DNA of 64,000 nucleotides. Origin: JAHQVI01 sp050330195. GTDB lineage: Bacteria > Pseudomonadota > Alphaproteobacteria > Rhizobiales > Rhodomicrobiaceae. Below, piece after piece: positions 16,431 through 25,532 of this stretch; position 1 is the stretch's first letter, and every line of letters begins with the position of its first letter. The position numbers were made by a program, and so were the translations under genes. The stretch covers positions 43,860-107,859 of the forward strand of contig JBHJOB010000006.1 of NCBI GenBank assembly GCA_050330195.1, given 5' to 3'. Below the pieces are notes generated by a model. That model was not told the origin of the DNA, searched no databases, and saw nothing but the letters and a program-made list of their open reading frames with translations.

Positions 16431-17474
16431 TTCCAGCACCATGTTGAAAGGATCTTTAAACACTGATGCGCAGCGTTTGAAGCCCCCTTCCCGGATCACT
16501 TCGCTGACACGCTCCTCGCCAGCCTGCGAGCCCAGAGCCAGACCGACTTCCTGGGCCAGCGAACAGGGCACGCAGATCGAGGCGGAGGCGGCGTAGGAGA
16601 AGCGGCCAAGAGGATTGAGACGATCTTCAAGCCGGTCTTCGGCGGCAGGCTCCACGACCATCATCGTGCCGCCGGGCTTGAGCGCCCGCGCGATGTGCCT
16701 GCACGCGCCGACCGGATCGCCCATATCGTGCAGCGCGTCGAATATCGTCACCAGATCGTAGTCCGTGCCGGGGAACTGCTTGGCTGCCGCGACCTCGAAC
16801 GTGACATTCTGCACATTTTCCTCGCGGGCTCGGGCGCGCGCTTCCTCGATGGACGGCGCATGGAAGTCAAAGCCGACGAATTGCGAGTTCGGAAAGGCCT
16901 TCGCCATGATCAGGGTCGAGACGCCATGTCCGCAGCCAACATCCGCAACCAGCGCTCCGACGCCAAGTTTTTCCGTCACGCCATCGAGCAAAGGCAGCCA
17001 GACGTCGATGAGATTGGCTTGATATGCAGGCTTGAAGAACTTCTCGACGCCGCAGAACAGGCAGCTGCAATGGTCGCCCCAGGCGACGCCACCGCCCGTC
17101 CTGAAGGCCTCCGTGAGCTTCGGCTCGCTGTCGTAGATCGCGCGCAGACCATGAAAACCGCCCGTGAGCAGATAAGGGCTGTCCTCTTCGCAGAATACGG
17201 CGACCTGCTCGGGCGACATGGAATAGGTATCGCTCGCGGGATCGTAGTTCACATAGCCTGAAGCGGCCTGCGCCGGCAGCCATTCGCGGATGTAACGCTC
17301 GAACGTCCCGGTTTTCTCCGCCAGTTCTCGCGACGTCAGCGGGCCGGATTCACCGATCGCCCGGAACAATCCAAGCCGATCGCCGGTTATGACCAGAGCC
17401 GCATTGTAGGCGGCTCCAAGATCATTGATCATCGTGCCGACCAACTCTTCAAGTTTTTCGCTGTCAATCGTCAT
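16419..17474 (-). CDS. SAM-dependent methyltransferase with N-terminal winged helix
   Basis: The product has 351 residues. The N-terminal 90 look like a winged-helix dimerisation domain (RLGLFRAIGESGPLTSRELA). The class I Rossmann domain follows, with VADVGCGHGVSTLIMAKAFP (SAM motif I, near residue 185), VGFDFHAPSIEEAR, YDLVTIFDALHDMGDP and LKPGGTMMVVEP. The architecture matches a widespread family of uncharacterised methyltransferases, including mycobacterial Rv2258c. The substrate is unknown. GAGAGG lies just upstream of ATG 17474. It is divergent from an RND efflux pair, with two inverted repeats between them, and its own terminator isolates it downstream. Confidence 0.85.
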   Translation of the reverse strand: MTIDSEKLEELVGTMINDLGAAYNAALVITGDRLGLFRAIGESGPLTSRELAEKTGTFERYIREWLPAQAASGYVNYDPASDTYSMSPEQVAVFCEEDSPYLLTGGFHGLRAIYDSEPKLTEAFRTGGGVAWGDHCSCLFCGVEKFFKPAYQANLIDVWLPLLDGVTEKLGVGALVADVGCGHGVSTLIMAKAFPNSQFVGFDFHAPSIEEARARAREENVQNVTFEVAAAKQFPGTDYDLVTIFDALHDMGDPVGACRHIARALKPGGTMMVVEPAAEDRLEDRLNPLGRFSYAASASICVPCSLAQEVGLALGSQAGEERVSEVIREGGFKRCASVFKDPFNMVLEARL

Positions 17475-17532
17475 TTTTTCACCTCTCCATTTTTCGATGG
17501 ACGGTGAACACGCTGCAAAACGATTTTATTTG

Positions 17533-17562
17533 CTGCAGTGCAAGAAATTTGCCGCATTGCAG
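17533..17562. promoter_or_regulatory. Inverted repeat between methyltransferase and efflux genes
   Basis: The arms CTGCAGTGC (17533-17541) and GCATTGCAG (17554-17562) pair with one mismatch around 12 bases. The position in a divergent promoter region suggests a regulator site. No regulator gene is adjacent. Confidence 0.35.
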
Positions 17563-17585
17563 TCCCGTTCATGTGGCCGCAATAT

Positions 17586-17616
17586 ACTGTGACAAAAAAA
17601 AACTGGCCTTCACAGT
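17586..17616. promoter_or_regulatory. Second inverted repeat in the divergent intergenic region
   Basis: ACTGTGA (17586-17592) and TCACAGT (17610-17616) are perfect inverted copies 17 bases apart, around an A-rich tract. The half-sites resemble CRP/FNR-type TGTGA boxes, but the spacing is too long for one such dimer. Confidence 0.35.
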
Positions 17617-17698
17617 GAACCGCATTAACCTTCGAGCGCGTCACATATGAAGATCATAGCCCCAGCTCAAACCAGCGCCCCGAAAGAGTAGCCGCAGC

Positions 17699-18832
17699 AT
17701 GAAAAGTCAGCTTGCCATCTGGAAACAGCTCCTCGTGATCGTCGTATTGGGCGCGATCGGCTATGGCGTCTGGCTGCAGCGCGACAATGTCACGAGGCTT
17801 ACCGGTATCTCCTTCGGGCAGGAGGCGCAGGAACGGGGTCGCCGGGGCGGCCGCGGAGATGGTAAAATTCCCGTGATCGTCGAAGCCGTCGATTCCGCCA
17901 GGGCCGTGGACCGCATAGAGGCGATCGGCGACGGAGTGGCCAATCGTTCCGTCACGATCTATCCTGAAGTTTCGGGCATCGTCGCCGAAATTCCATTCAA
18001 GGCTGGCCAGCGCGTCAAGGCAGGCGACGTTCTGCTCAAGCTGGACGATGCGCAAGCGAAAATTGCCGTTGAACTGGCGCGCACCAAACTTGCCGATGCG
18101 CGGCGCACGGTTGAACGCTATACGGAACTGCTGACCAAGAACGCGGTCGCCGAGGTGACAGCCGATACGGCGCGCACGGCATTGCAGACCGCCGAGCTGG
18201 AGTTGCAGCAGGCCACGGAGTCGCTTGCCGAACGTACGATTCTCGCGCCATTCGATGGCGTGCTGGGGATTCCTCAAGTCGACGTGGGCGACCGCGTCTC
18301 CGATTCGACGGCCATCGCCTCGCTCGATGATCGCTCCACGGTCATCGTCGCATTCACCGTTCCGGAAATCTATCTGGGGCGGCTGGAAATCGGACAAAAG
18401 ATCACCGCGACAAATGCCGGACTGCGCGGACAGGAATTTGAAGGCGAAATCACCGAAATCAACAGCCGTATCGACGTGGCGACGCGTTCTATCCGTGTGC
18501 GCGCCCTGCTTCCGAATGCGGCTGACGCCCTGCGCGGAGGCATGTCCTTTCAGGTTGTTCTGACGCTGGAGGGCGAGGAATATCCGAGCATCGGCGAACT
18601 GGCGCTGCTCTGGCAGCGCGACGGCGCCTATGTCTGGCGCATTGCGCAAGGCAAGGCGGAGCGTGTCAGCGTCGGGCTGGTCAAGCGCGATGGCGGCCGC
18701 ATTCTTGTCGATGGCGATCTGGCGGCAGGACAGCTTGTCGTCGTGGAAGGCACGCAGCGGCTGCGCGAAGGCCGGGAGGTCAGCTTCGAGAATCCCGGCA
18801 CAGCCAATGATGAAAGGGCGGCCGGACTATGA
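17699..18832 (+). CDS. RND efflux periplasmic adaptor
   Basis: The product has 377 residues with an N-terminal membrane anchor (residues 9-25). An Arg/Gly-rich linker (RGRRGGRGDGK) follows, then the lipoyl halves (PEVSGIVAEIPFKAGQRVKAGD and RTILAPFDGVLGIPQVDVGD regions) on either side of a short helical hairpin, then the beta-barrel and membrane-proximal domains. It belongs to the AcrA/MexA/MdtA membrane-fusion family and should join the RND pump encoded next to an outer-membrane channel found elsewhere. Its stop overlaps the pump's start by ATGA. No TetR or LysR gene is adjacent, so control is probably distant. Confidence 0.92.
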   Translation: MKSQLAIWKQLLVIVVLGAIGYGVWLQRDNVTRLTGISFGQEAQERGRRGGRGDGKIPVIVEAVDSARAVDRIEAIGDGVANRSVTIYPEVSGIVAEIPFKAGQRVKAGDVLLKLDDAQAKIAVELARTKLADARRTVERYTELLTKNAVAEVTADTARTALQTAELELQQATESLAERTILAPFDGVLGIPQVDVGDRVSDSTAIASLDDRSTVIVAFTVPEIYLGRLEIGQKITATNAGLRGQEFEGEITEINSRIDVATRSIRVRALLPNAADALRGGMSFQVVLTLEGEEYPSIGELALLWQRDGAYVWRIAQGKAERVSVGLVKRDGGRILVDGDLAAGQLVVVEGTQRLREGREVSFENPGTANDERAAGL

Positions 18833-21800
18833 AAGAGCAAGGTACAGGCTTGCCGGGCATGAGCGTCCGCCGTCCCTATCTGGCGGCGGTCCTGAACCTG
18901 CTGATCATCATCGCCGGGCTCAGCGCCCTGATGAGCATCGAAATCCGCGAACTGCCCAATGTTGACCGGCCGATCGTCGGCGTGAGGGGAGACTATCCGG
19001 GCGGATCGCCCGAAACCATCGACGCCGAGGTGACGAGCATCCTGGAGCGCGCGGTCGCTCGTGTGAATGGCGTCCAGTCCGTACGCTCGTCCACCGAGGA
19101 AAACAATTTCCGCATCCGCATCGAGTTCAACCCGTCCGCAAATCTGATCGACTCGGCCAATGACGTCCGTGAAGCGGTCGCGCGCGCCGAACGAGGGCTA
19201 CCGACCGGCATCGAAAACGTCACAGTCATCAAGGCCGATGCCGATGCCAGTTCAATCCTGCGGCTTGCCCTTACAAGCAGTGGGCTGCCGATCGAAGAGG
19301 TGTCGCGAATTGCCGAGGATGAGGTTCTGCCTGAGTTGACAGCCGTCGAAGGTGTCGCCGACGTGCGGATTTTCGGCGAGCGCAAGCGTGTCTTGCGCGT
19401 GGTTGTCGATCCGAACAGGCTTGCCAGTCATGGCCTGTCCATCCGCGACGTCACCGATTTGCTTGCCGATGCGCGTTACGACGTTCCGGCGGGCAGCTTC
19501 AAGTCGGCAAATCAGCAAGTGCTGGTTCGCGCCAATGCCTCGGTTTCGAAGCCAGAGGAAATCAGGGCGCTCCAACTCAAGTCCAACGTCAAGCTCTCCG
19601 ATGTCGCAGAAGTCTATTTCGGCCCCGCCGACGAAAGCTCGCGCGTGCGCCTTGATGGACGCAGCGTTGTCAGCCTCGGCATCATCCGGCAGGCGAAATC
19701 GAACACGGTCGCCATTTCGGAAGGCGTGCGCGCTGCGGTGGAGCGGCTCAATACTCGCCTTCCGGACATCAATATCACGGTCACGTCCGACGACGCCGTT
19801 TTCATCGAGGGCGCGATCGAGGAAGTGCTGACCTCGCTTGCGCTGGCGACAATGATCGTCATCATGGTCATCTGGATCTTCATCGGCCGCTTCCGCGCGA
19901 CACTCGTGCCCGCCGTCGCCATTCCCGTGGCGCTGATCGGAGCCGTGGCGATGCTCTGGCTGTTCGGCTTTTCGATCAATCTCATTACGCTTCTGGCCCT
20001 CGTTCTGGCGACCGGCCTCGTGGTGGATGACGCTATCGTCGTTCTGGAGAACATCCAGCGCCGCCAGACGCAGGGCATGGCCCCGAAAGCCGCCGCCGTG
20101 ATAGGCACGCAGCAGGTCTTCTTTGCCGTGCTCGCGACAACCGCCACACTGGTCGCCGTTTTCGTGCCGATCTCGTTCCTGCCGAGCACTGCCGGCCGGC
20201 TCTTCCGTGAATTCGGCTTCATGCTCGCAGCGACAGTGTGCATTTCAACCTTCGTAGCCCTCACGCTTTGCCCCATGATCGCATCGCGTCTGCCGCTTGC
20301 GCAGAACGGCAAACGCCGCGCCTTCGGTCTCGGCGCCCTTGGCGGCTTCTTGCAACAAGGCTATGCCAGAATGCTGGGTGTCGTGCTCGCCGCCCCGCTC
20401 GTCATATTGGCTGCCGCCAGCGTTGTCGGCGGTATCGCCATTCTTGCGTACCAGTCGCTTGGCGAAGAGCTGGTGCCACAGGAAGACCGAGGCCAGATCA
20501 GCGTTCGCCTGCAAGGACCGGACGGCATCGGCCTCGACTATATGGACCTTCAGGTCGAGAAGGGGGAACGGGTGTTCCAGCCTCTTATCGACAGCGGTGT
20601 TGTTGAAAGCCTTTATTCGATCACCGGCCGTTATGATTTCAATCGTGGCCAGATCGACGCTCCACTCCGTCCCTGGGGCGAGCGGAATCAGACGCAGCAG
20701 GAAATAGAACGCACCCTCAGCGGTCCGCTGGAGCAGATACCGGGCGTTGTCAGCCGCATCCAGCGCGGCAACAGCCTGGGCCTCAGGGGAAGCGGCGGGG
20801 GTGGCGGCATCAGCTTCGCCATAACGGGCAACAGCTATCCGGCCATTGCGGCGGCAGCGGACGATTTTGCCCAGATCATCGAACGCGAGATTCCCGAGCT
20901 GAGCAATGTGCGGGTCGAATATCAGGCGACCCAGCCGCAGATCTCGCTCAATATCGACCGGGAGCGCGCCGCCAATCTCAATGTCGCGATTCCCGATCTG
21001 GCCAGCACGATCCGTGTGCTTGTCGACGGATACAAGGTTGCCGAACTGACCGTGGATGACCGCGCCGTTGATATCATGCTCGAATCTTCCGCAGGCTCCG
21101 TCACGTCGCCATCCGATTTGGGCAATCTCTATGTGCGCTCTCAGGACGGCAATCTGATCCCGATGATACAGATGGTGTCCTTCACGCAGCAGGGCGTCGC
21201 CGCGGAACTCGACCGCTATGCCCAGCGGCGCGCCGTCAGCATCGACGCCGACATATCGTCAACGCTGCCGCTGCGCGATGCCGTGGAAGCTATCCGAGGT
21301 CTTGCAGAGCAATCGCTGCCGAGCGGTTTCGGCCTGCTGTTCCTGGGCGAAGCCGCAACCCTTGAGGAAACATCGCGCGATCTGATGATAACCTTCGCTA
21401 TTGCGCTCCTCGTGGTTTTCCTCGTGCTGGTCGCTCAGTTCGAGAGCATCACCAGCGCGACCGTGATCATGATCACCGTGCCATTCGGCATAGCGGCCGC
21501 CGTGTTCGCGCTCTACCTGACCGGCACGACGCTCAACATCTACAGCCAGATCGGCATTCTTGTTCTCATCGGCATCATGGCGAAGAACGGCATTCTGCTG
21601 GTGGAATTCGCCGACCAGCTCCGCGATCAGGGCAAGAGCGTCGTCGAGGCCGCGCGCGAAGCGGCCATCATCCGGTTCCGTCCGATCGGCATGACGATGA
21701 TCTCCACGGTCCTGGCGGGCATGCCGCTCATCCTCAGCGCCGGACCGGGCTCGGAATCCCGGAGCGCGATCGGCTGGGTGATCTTTGGCGGCCTTGGCCT

Positions 21801-21927
21801 CGCGGCCGTGTTCACGCTGTTCCTGACGCCCGCCGTCTATACGCTTGTCGCGGGCCTGTCCAAGCCGCGCGCCAGCGCATCCGACGAGTTGTCGGAGCAG
21901 TTGAAACACTCGGAGCGGCTGGGCTAG
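18829..21927 (+). CDS. RND-family multidrug efflux pump (AcrB-type, HAE1)
   Basis: The product has 1032 residues, the normal length. After the first membrane helix come the large periplasmic porter loops, repeated after helix 7. The proton-relay aspartates are in GLVVDDAIVVLENI (about residues 402-403) and the matching lysine is in GIMAKNGILLVEFADQL (about residue 917). These are the essential residues of working pumps, so it appears intact. It uses the proton gradient to export drugs, detergents or other amphiphiles from the inner membrane and periplasm. It is coupled by ATGA overlap to its adaptor. A glycine-rich stretch (GLRGSGGGGG) in the second porter loop is unusual but in frame. Confidence 0.95.
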   Translation: MKEQGTGLPGMSVRRPYLAAVLNLLIIIAGLSALMSIEIRELPNVDRPIVGVRGDYPGGSPETIDAEVTSILERAVARVNGVQSVRSSTEENNFRIRIEFNPSANLIDSANDVREAVARAERGLPTGIENVTVIKADADASSILRLALTSSGLPIEEVSRIAEDEVLPELTAVEGVADVRIFGERKRVLRVVVDPNRLASHGLSIRDVTDLLADARYDVPAGSFKSANQQVLVRANASVSKPEEIRALQLKSNVKLSDVAEVYFGPADESSRVRLDGRSVVSLGIIRQAKSNTVAISEGVRAAVERLNTRLPDINITVTSDDAVFIEGAIEEVLTSLALATMIVIMVIWIFIGRFRATLVPAVAIPVALIGAVAMLWLFGFSINLITLLALVLATGLVVDDAIVVLENIQRRQTQGMAPKAAAVIGTQQVFFAVLATTATLVAVFVPISFLPSTAGRLFREFGFMLAATVCISTFVALTLCPMIASRLPLAQNGKRRAFGLGALGGFLQQGYARMLGVVLAAPLVILAAASVVGGIAILAYQSLGEELVPQEDRGQISVRLQGPDGIGLDYMDLQVEKGERVFQPLIDSGVVESLYSITGRYDFNRGQIDAPLRPWGERNQTQQEIERTLSGPLEQIPGVVSRIQRGNSLGLRGSGGGGGISFAITGNSYPAIAAAADDFAQIIEREIPELSNVRVEYQATQPQISLNIDRERAANLNVAIPDLASTIRVLVDGYKVAELTVDDRAVDIMLESSAGSVTSPSDLGNLYVRSQDGNLIPMIQMVSFTQQGVAAELDRYAQRRAVSIDADISSTLPLRDAVEAIRGLAEQSLPSGFGLLFLGEAATLEETSRDLMITFAIALLVVFLVLVAQFESITSATVIMITVPFGIAAAVFALYLTGTTLNIYSQIGILVLIGIMAKNGILLVEFADQLRDQGKSVVEAAREAAIIRFRPIGMTMISTVLAGMPLILSAGPGSESRSAIGWVIFGGLGLAAVFTLFLTPAVYTLVAGLSKPRASASDELSEQLKHSERLG

Positions 21928-22040
21928 CCCGCCGATCCTGCTCGCCGGCTTGTGATAGGCTCGCGTCATCAGGTGATTGGCGCTCGACGGTCCGCAATGC
22001 TAAGTTCTCCTCCATCTCATGACGGAGGAGAACTGGGAGC

Positions 22041-22688
22041 ATGGCCGAATACAAGCTGCACTGTTTTGCGCAATCGGGTAACGCCTACAAGGCCGCGATC
22101 GTGCTGGCGCTTGCCGGAGCGGACTGGGAGCCGGTCTGGGTCGATTTCTTCAATGGCGCAACCCGCACGCCCGATTGGCGCGAGGCTGTCAATCCGATGG
22201 GCGAAGTCCCCGTGCTGGAACATGACGGGCGCAAGCTGACGCAATCCGGCGTGATCCAGACCTACCTGTCGCGCCGCTTCGGCAAATTCGGCCCCGAAAA
22301 CGAGGATGAAGAGCTGGAAGTGCTGCGCTGGATGCTGTTCGACAACCACAAGGTCTCCAGCTATCTCGGCGTCTACCGCTTCCTGCGCGTGCTGATGCCG
22401 AAAGCGCCCGATCCGGCCGTGCTGCAATTCCTGAAAGGCCGCGTCGAGGCAGCACTCGCCGTGCTGAACCAGCATCTGGCAAAACGCGAATTCGTCGCCG
22501 CGCCGCGCCTCACCATCGCGGATTTGTCGCTTGTTGGCTATGTCTACTATCCCACCGAGGAGCACGGCATCGACTTTGCCGCCGAATATCCGAACATCTT
22601 TGCCTGGATGGAGCGCATCAAGGCTATGCCGGGCTGGAAAGAGCCGTATGAGTTGATGCCCGGCGAGCGGTTCATGGCCGAGCGCTGA
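22041..22688 (+). CDS. Glutathione S-transferase
   Basis: The product has 215 residues with a thioredoxin-like N-terminal domain and an all-helical C-terminal domain. NPMGEVPVLEHDG contains the cis-proline after which gamma-glutamyl contacts are made, and the next turn is LTQSGVIQTYLSRRFG. TIADLSLVGYVYYP is the conserved N-capping box region of the C-terminal domain. It probably conjugates or reduces electrophiles in the cytoplasm, but the substrate cannot be told. It lies 113 bases after the efflux pump and may be co-transcribed with it. GGAG lies just before ATG 22041. Confidence 0.9.
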   Translation: MAEYKLHCFAQSGNAYKAAIVLALAGADWEPVWVDFFNGATRTPDWREAVNPMGEVPVLEHDGRKLTQSGVIQTYLSRRFGKFGPENEDEELEVLRWMLFDNHKVSSYLGVYRFLRVLMPKAPDPAVLQFLKGRVEAALAVLNQHLAKREFVAAPRLTIADLSLVGYVYYPTEEHGIDFAAEYPNIFAWMERIKAMPGWKEPYELMPGERFMAER

Positions 22689-22704
22689 TCGTACGAGATG
22701 CGAA

Positions 22705-22725
22705 ATCCCCGCGAATGGCGGGGAT
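22705..22725. terminator. Hairpin between convergent GST and reductase genes
   Basis: ATCCCCGC and GCGGGGAT pair perfectly around GAATG. It lies between two convergent genes but has no T-tract. The arms match the ATCCCCGC palindrome found elsewhere in the window, so it may be a lone copy of that dispersed element acting as a bidirectional stop. Confidence 0.45.
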
Positions 22726-22738
22726 CTCCACCAAACTC

Positions 22739-23767
22739 CTATGGCGCCGCCGCCCGAACCTGTTGCGGCGTCAGTTCCGGCGATCCCGCTCCCGCCGCTT
22801 CCGCGCGCCTGACAAGTCCGGCAATGGCGGCGCACAGCGGCGTCTCGACACCATGCCGCTGGCCGAGCGCGATGATTTCCCCTTGCAGATAATCGATCTC
22901 GGTCTTGCGGCCGCGCGTCAGATCTTCCCACATGGATGATCGCGCTTCCGGATCGACCCGCAGCATTCGCGCGGCGACCAGCCGGAACAGCGCATCGGGC
23001 AGGCGCAGGATCGCGGGGACGTAGCGCGGCGGCACCGGCGAGGGCGCGGGCTTGATCCAGGCCGCCGAGACGGCGCGTAGCGCTTCCTCCGTCTGATCGG
23101 CGAGCAGCCGCCGCCATTCGCGCTGCTGCAATTGCGTCCGCAACGGCAGGCCCGACAATGCGTTGAGCGCATTGTTGAGATTGACCAGCAGCTTGCCCCA
23201 TTGCACGGCGGCGATGTCTGCCGTCGCCGCGATGTCGAGACCAGGCACGCGCATCAACGTGAGGAGATCGTCGCGCCCGGCCTCGATGACGATCCGGCCC
23301 GACGTCCCACGGTGAAAATGCCCGCCGCCCTTGTGCAGCACATTATATTCGACGATCCCACCCAGCACCGTCATGTCCGGCAGCGCCGTGCGCAGGACGC
23401 GAACATTGCTGACGCCGTTCTGCAGGCTGAGCACCGCCGTTCCGGGCGCACAATTCGCCGCGATTGCCTCAGCCATTTCCGCCGTGCCGCCGCTCTTTAC
23501 GGTAACGAAAACGAGGTCCGCCGCACTGAGCGCGGAAGGGTCGGTCGCCAGTTTCAGCGCGTCCGGATCGAGCCGCTTGCTTCCCCCGCCAAGATCCGTC
23601 AGACGCAGTCCGTTCGCTGACAATTCATCGGCAATGCGCGGCCTGCACAGCAGCGTGACATCGCGCCCGCCCGCCGCGAGCATTCCGCCCACGAAACAGC
23701 CGATGCTGCCCGCTCCGGCCACGACAATCCGCGCACCTTCCGCGGACAGATGCTCAGCCGCCTCCAT
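22739..23767 (-). CDS. Ketopantoate reductase family protein (PanE-like)
   Basis: The product has 342 residues. The N-terminal Rossmann domain opens IVVAGAGSIGCFVGGMLAAG, the NADP-binding motif. LSLQNGVSN and GGIVEYN follow, and the C-terminal helical domain has KLLVNLNNALNALSGLP, where the family's catalytic lysine and asparagines lie. Real PanE makes pantoate from ketopantoate for coenzyme A, but the family also contains many other 2-oxoacid reductases. I chose ATG 23767, which overlaps the upstream stop (TGATG), so the two genes are translationally coupled. The pairing with an FAD dehydrogenase rather than panB/panC argues for a role outside pantothenate synthesis. Confidence 0.8.
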   Translation of the reverse strand: MEAAEHLSAEGARIVVAGAGSIGCFVGGMLAAGGRDVTLLCRPRIADELSANGLRLTDLGGGSKRLDPDALKLATDPSALSAADLVFVTVKSGGTAEMAEAIAANCAPGTAVLSLQNGVSNVRVLRTALPDMTVLGGIVEYNVLHKGGGHFHRGTSGRIVIEAGRDDLLTLMRVPGLDIAATADIAAVQWGKLLVNLNNALNALSGLPLRTQLQQREWRRLLADQTEEALRAVSAAWIKPAPSPVPPRYVPAILRLPDALFRLVAARMLRVDPEARSSMWEDLTRGRKTEIDYLQGEIIALGQRHGVETPLCAAIAGLVRRAEAAGAGSPELTPQQVRAAAP

Positions 23768-25428
23768 CAGCCGACAGCCTTGGCCGCGGCGCGTCCAGCG
23801 GTCCGTCCGGAGAACAGGCATCCGCCAAGGAATGTGCCTTCGAGCGCGCGATAGCCGTGAACGCCGCCACCGCCGAAGCCCGCCACCTCGCCAGCCGCAT
23901 AGACATTGCCGAGCGGCTCGCCGCTGGCCTGAAGCACGCGGGCATCGAGATCGGTCTGCAGGCCGCCGAGCGTCTTCCGGGTGATGATCCACAGACGCAC
24001 GGCGACAAGCGGCCCGGCCTTGGGATCGAGAATCTTGTGCGGTTTGGCGACCCGGATCAGCTTGTCGCCGATGAAGGCGCGCGTCGAGCGGATGGCGGCG
24101 ACCTGTGCGTCCTTGCAGAATTTGTGCTCGATCTCACGGTCCCGCGCCTCGATCTGGTAGCGAAGCGAGGCCTCGTCGATTGCAGGCCTCCCGCCGGTCA
24201 GCGCGTTCATTTTCTTCACCAACTCGCCCAGGTCGCCGGCAGTGACGAAGTCGTCGCCCTGCTTCTGGAAGGCTGCGACCGGCGAGGTTGATTTGTCCCG
24301 CACGCGGTTCAACACCTGCCCCACGCTCTTGTTAGTCAGATCCGGGTTCTGTTCCGAGCCGGACAGGGCAAACTCCTTGCCGATGATGCGCTGGTTGAGG
24401 AGGAACCAGGAATGGTCATGGCCGGTCGCGCGCAGATGTTTCAGTGTGCCGAGCGTGTCGAAGCCGGGAAAAAGCGGAGCCGGGAGACGCTTGCCAGTCG
24501 CGTCGAACCAGAGCGAGGACGGGCCGGGAATGATGCGGATGCCGTGGCGGCTCCAGATTGGGGCATAGTTCTTCACGCCCTCTGTGTAGTGCCACATGCG
24601 GTCGCGATTGATGAGATTGCCGCCCGCGCTCACCGTCGCCTCCAGCATCCGCCCGTCGACATAATCGGGAACACCGGACAGCATGAAACTCGGCGGCGTG
24701 CCCAGATCCTCCGGCCAGTTGCGGCGGACCATTTCGTGATTGCCGCCGATGCCGCCCGAGGTGACGATGACTGCCTGCGCCTTCAACTCGAATTCGCCCG
24801 CGATTTCACGCGAGGTCGGTGCGCCGCGCTCCACGTCGCTCGGCTCCAGAACATCGCCCGCCACGCCATCGACCACGCCGCCGCTCATCGTCAGCTCATT
24901 GACGCGGTGACGGCAACGTATCGTGATCAGCCCCTGCTTTTCGGCCTCGCGCAGGCGCTGCACGAACGGCTCGACCAGTCCCGGCCCGGTGCCCCAGGTG
25001 ATGTGGAAACGCGGGACCGAATTGCCGTGCTCGGTTGCGATATAGCCGCCGCGCTCCGCCCAGCCGACGACAGGGAACAGCTTGATGCCCTTTTCGCGCA
25101 CCCAGCCACGCTTTTCGCCGGCGGCAAAATCGACATAGGCCTCAGCCCATTTGCGCGGCCAATAATCCTCGTCGCGGTCAAAGCCCGCCGAGCCCAGCCA
25201 GTCCTGCATCGCCAACTCGCGGCTGTCGCGAATACCGAGGCGGCGCTGCTCGGGCGAGTCCACGAAGAAGAGCCCGCCGAAGGACCAGAATGCCTGCCCG
25301 CCAAGCGACTGTTCGGACTCCTGGTCGAGAACGATGACCGTCTTGCCGGCATCCGCCAGTTCCGTCGCGGCGACGAGACCCGCCAGCCCCGCCCCGACCA
25401 CGATCACATCGGCCTCATTCCCCGCCAT
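23767..25428 (-). CDS. FAD-binding dehydrogenase (fumarate reductase / KsdD-like flavoprotein)
   Basis: The product is 553 residues. The dinucleotide-binding motif VIVVGAGLAGLVAATELADAG is at the N-terminus, followed by SEQSLGGQAFWSFGGLFFVD. The C-terminal FAD motif is GNVYAAGEVAGFGGGGVHGYRALEG. This layout matches the succinate dehydrogenase/fumarate reductase flavoprotein superfamily branch usually annotated as FAD-binding dehydrogenase, related to 3-ketosteroid delta-1-dehydrogenases. The substrate is unknown. I chose ATG 25428 because GGGGAG lies about nine bases upstream and the FAD motif then begins normally near residue 7. The gene is coupled to the ketopantoate-reductase-like gene downstream. 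Confidence 0.85.
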   Translation of the reverse strand: MAGNEADVIVVGAGLAGLVAATELADAGKTVIVLDQESEQSLGGQAFWSFGGLFFVDSPEQRRLGIRDSRELAMQDWLGSAGFDRDEDYWPRKWAEAYVDFAAGEKRGWVREKGIKLFPVVGWAERGGYIATEHGNSVPRFHITWGTGPGLVEPFVQRLREAEKQGLITIRCRHRVNELTMSGGVVDGVAGDVLEPSDVERGAPTSREIAGEFELKAQAVIVTSGGIGGNHEMVRRNWPEDLGTPPSFMLSGVPDYVDGRMLEATVSAGGNLINRDRMWHYTEGVKNYAPIWSRHGIRIIPGPSSLWFDATGKRLPAPLFPGFDTLGTLKHLRATGHDHSWFLLNQRIIGKEFALSGSEQNPDLTNKSVGQVLNRVRDKSTSPVAAFQKQGDDFVTAGDLGELVKKMNALTGGRPAIDEASLRYQIEARDREIEHKFCKDAQVAAIRSTRAFIGDKLIRVAKPHKILDPKAGPLVAVRLWIITRKTLGGLQTDLDARVLQASGEPLGNVYAAGEVAGFGGGGVHGYRALEGTFLGGCLFSGRTAGRAAAKAVG

Positions 25429-25532
25429 GTATTGCCGCTCCCCGCCTGGGCCATCGTGCCTTACGCCCGTTGATTTCGGCACAGTCTATCCGACCGCGTC
25501 AGGCGCGCAAGAGGCGGGGAGGCTCAATGCCC

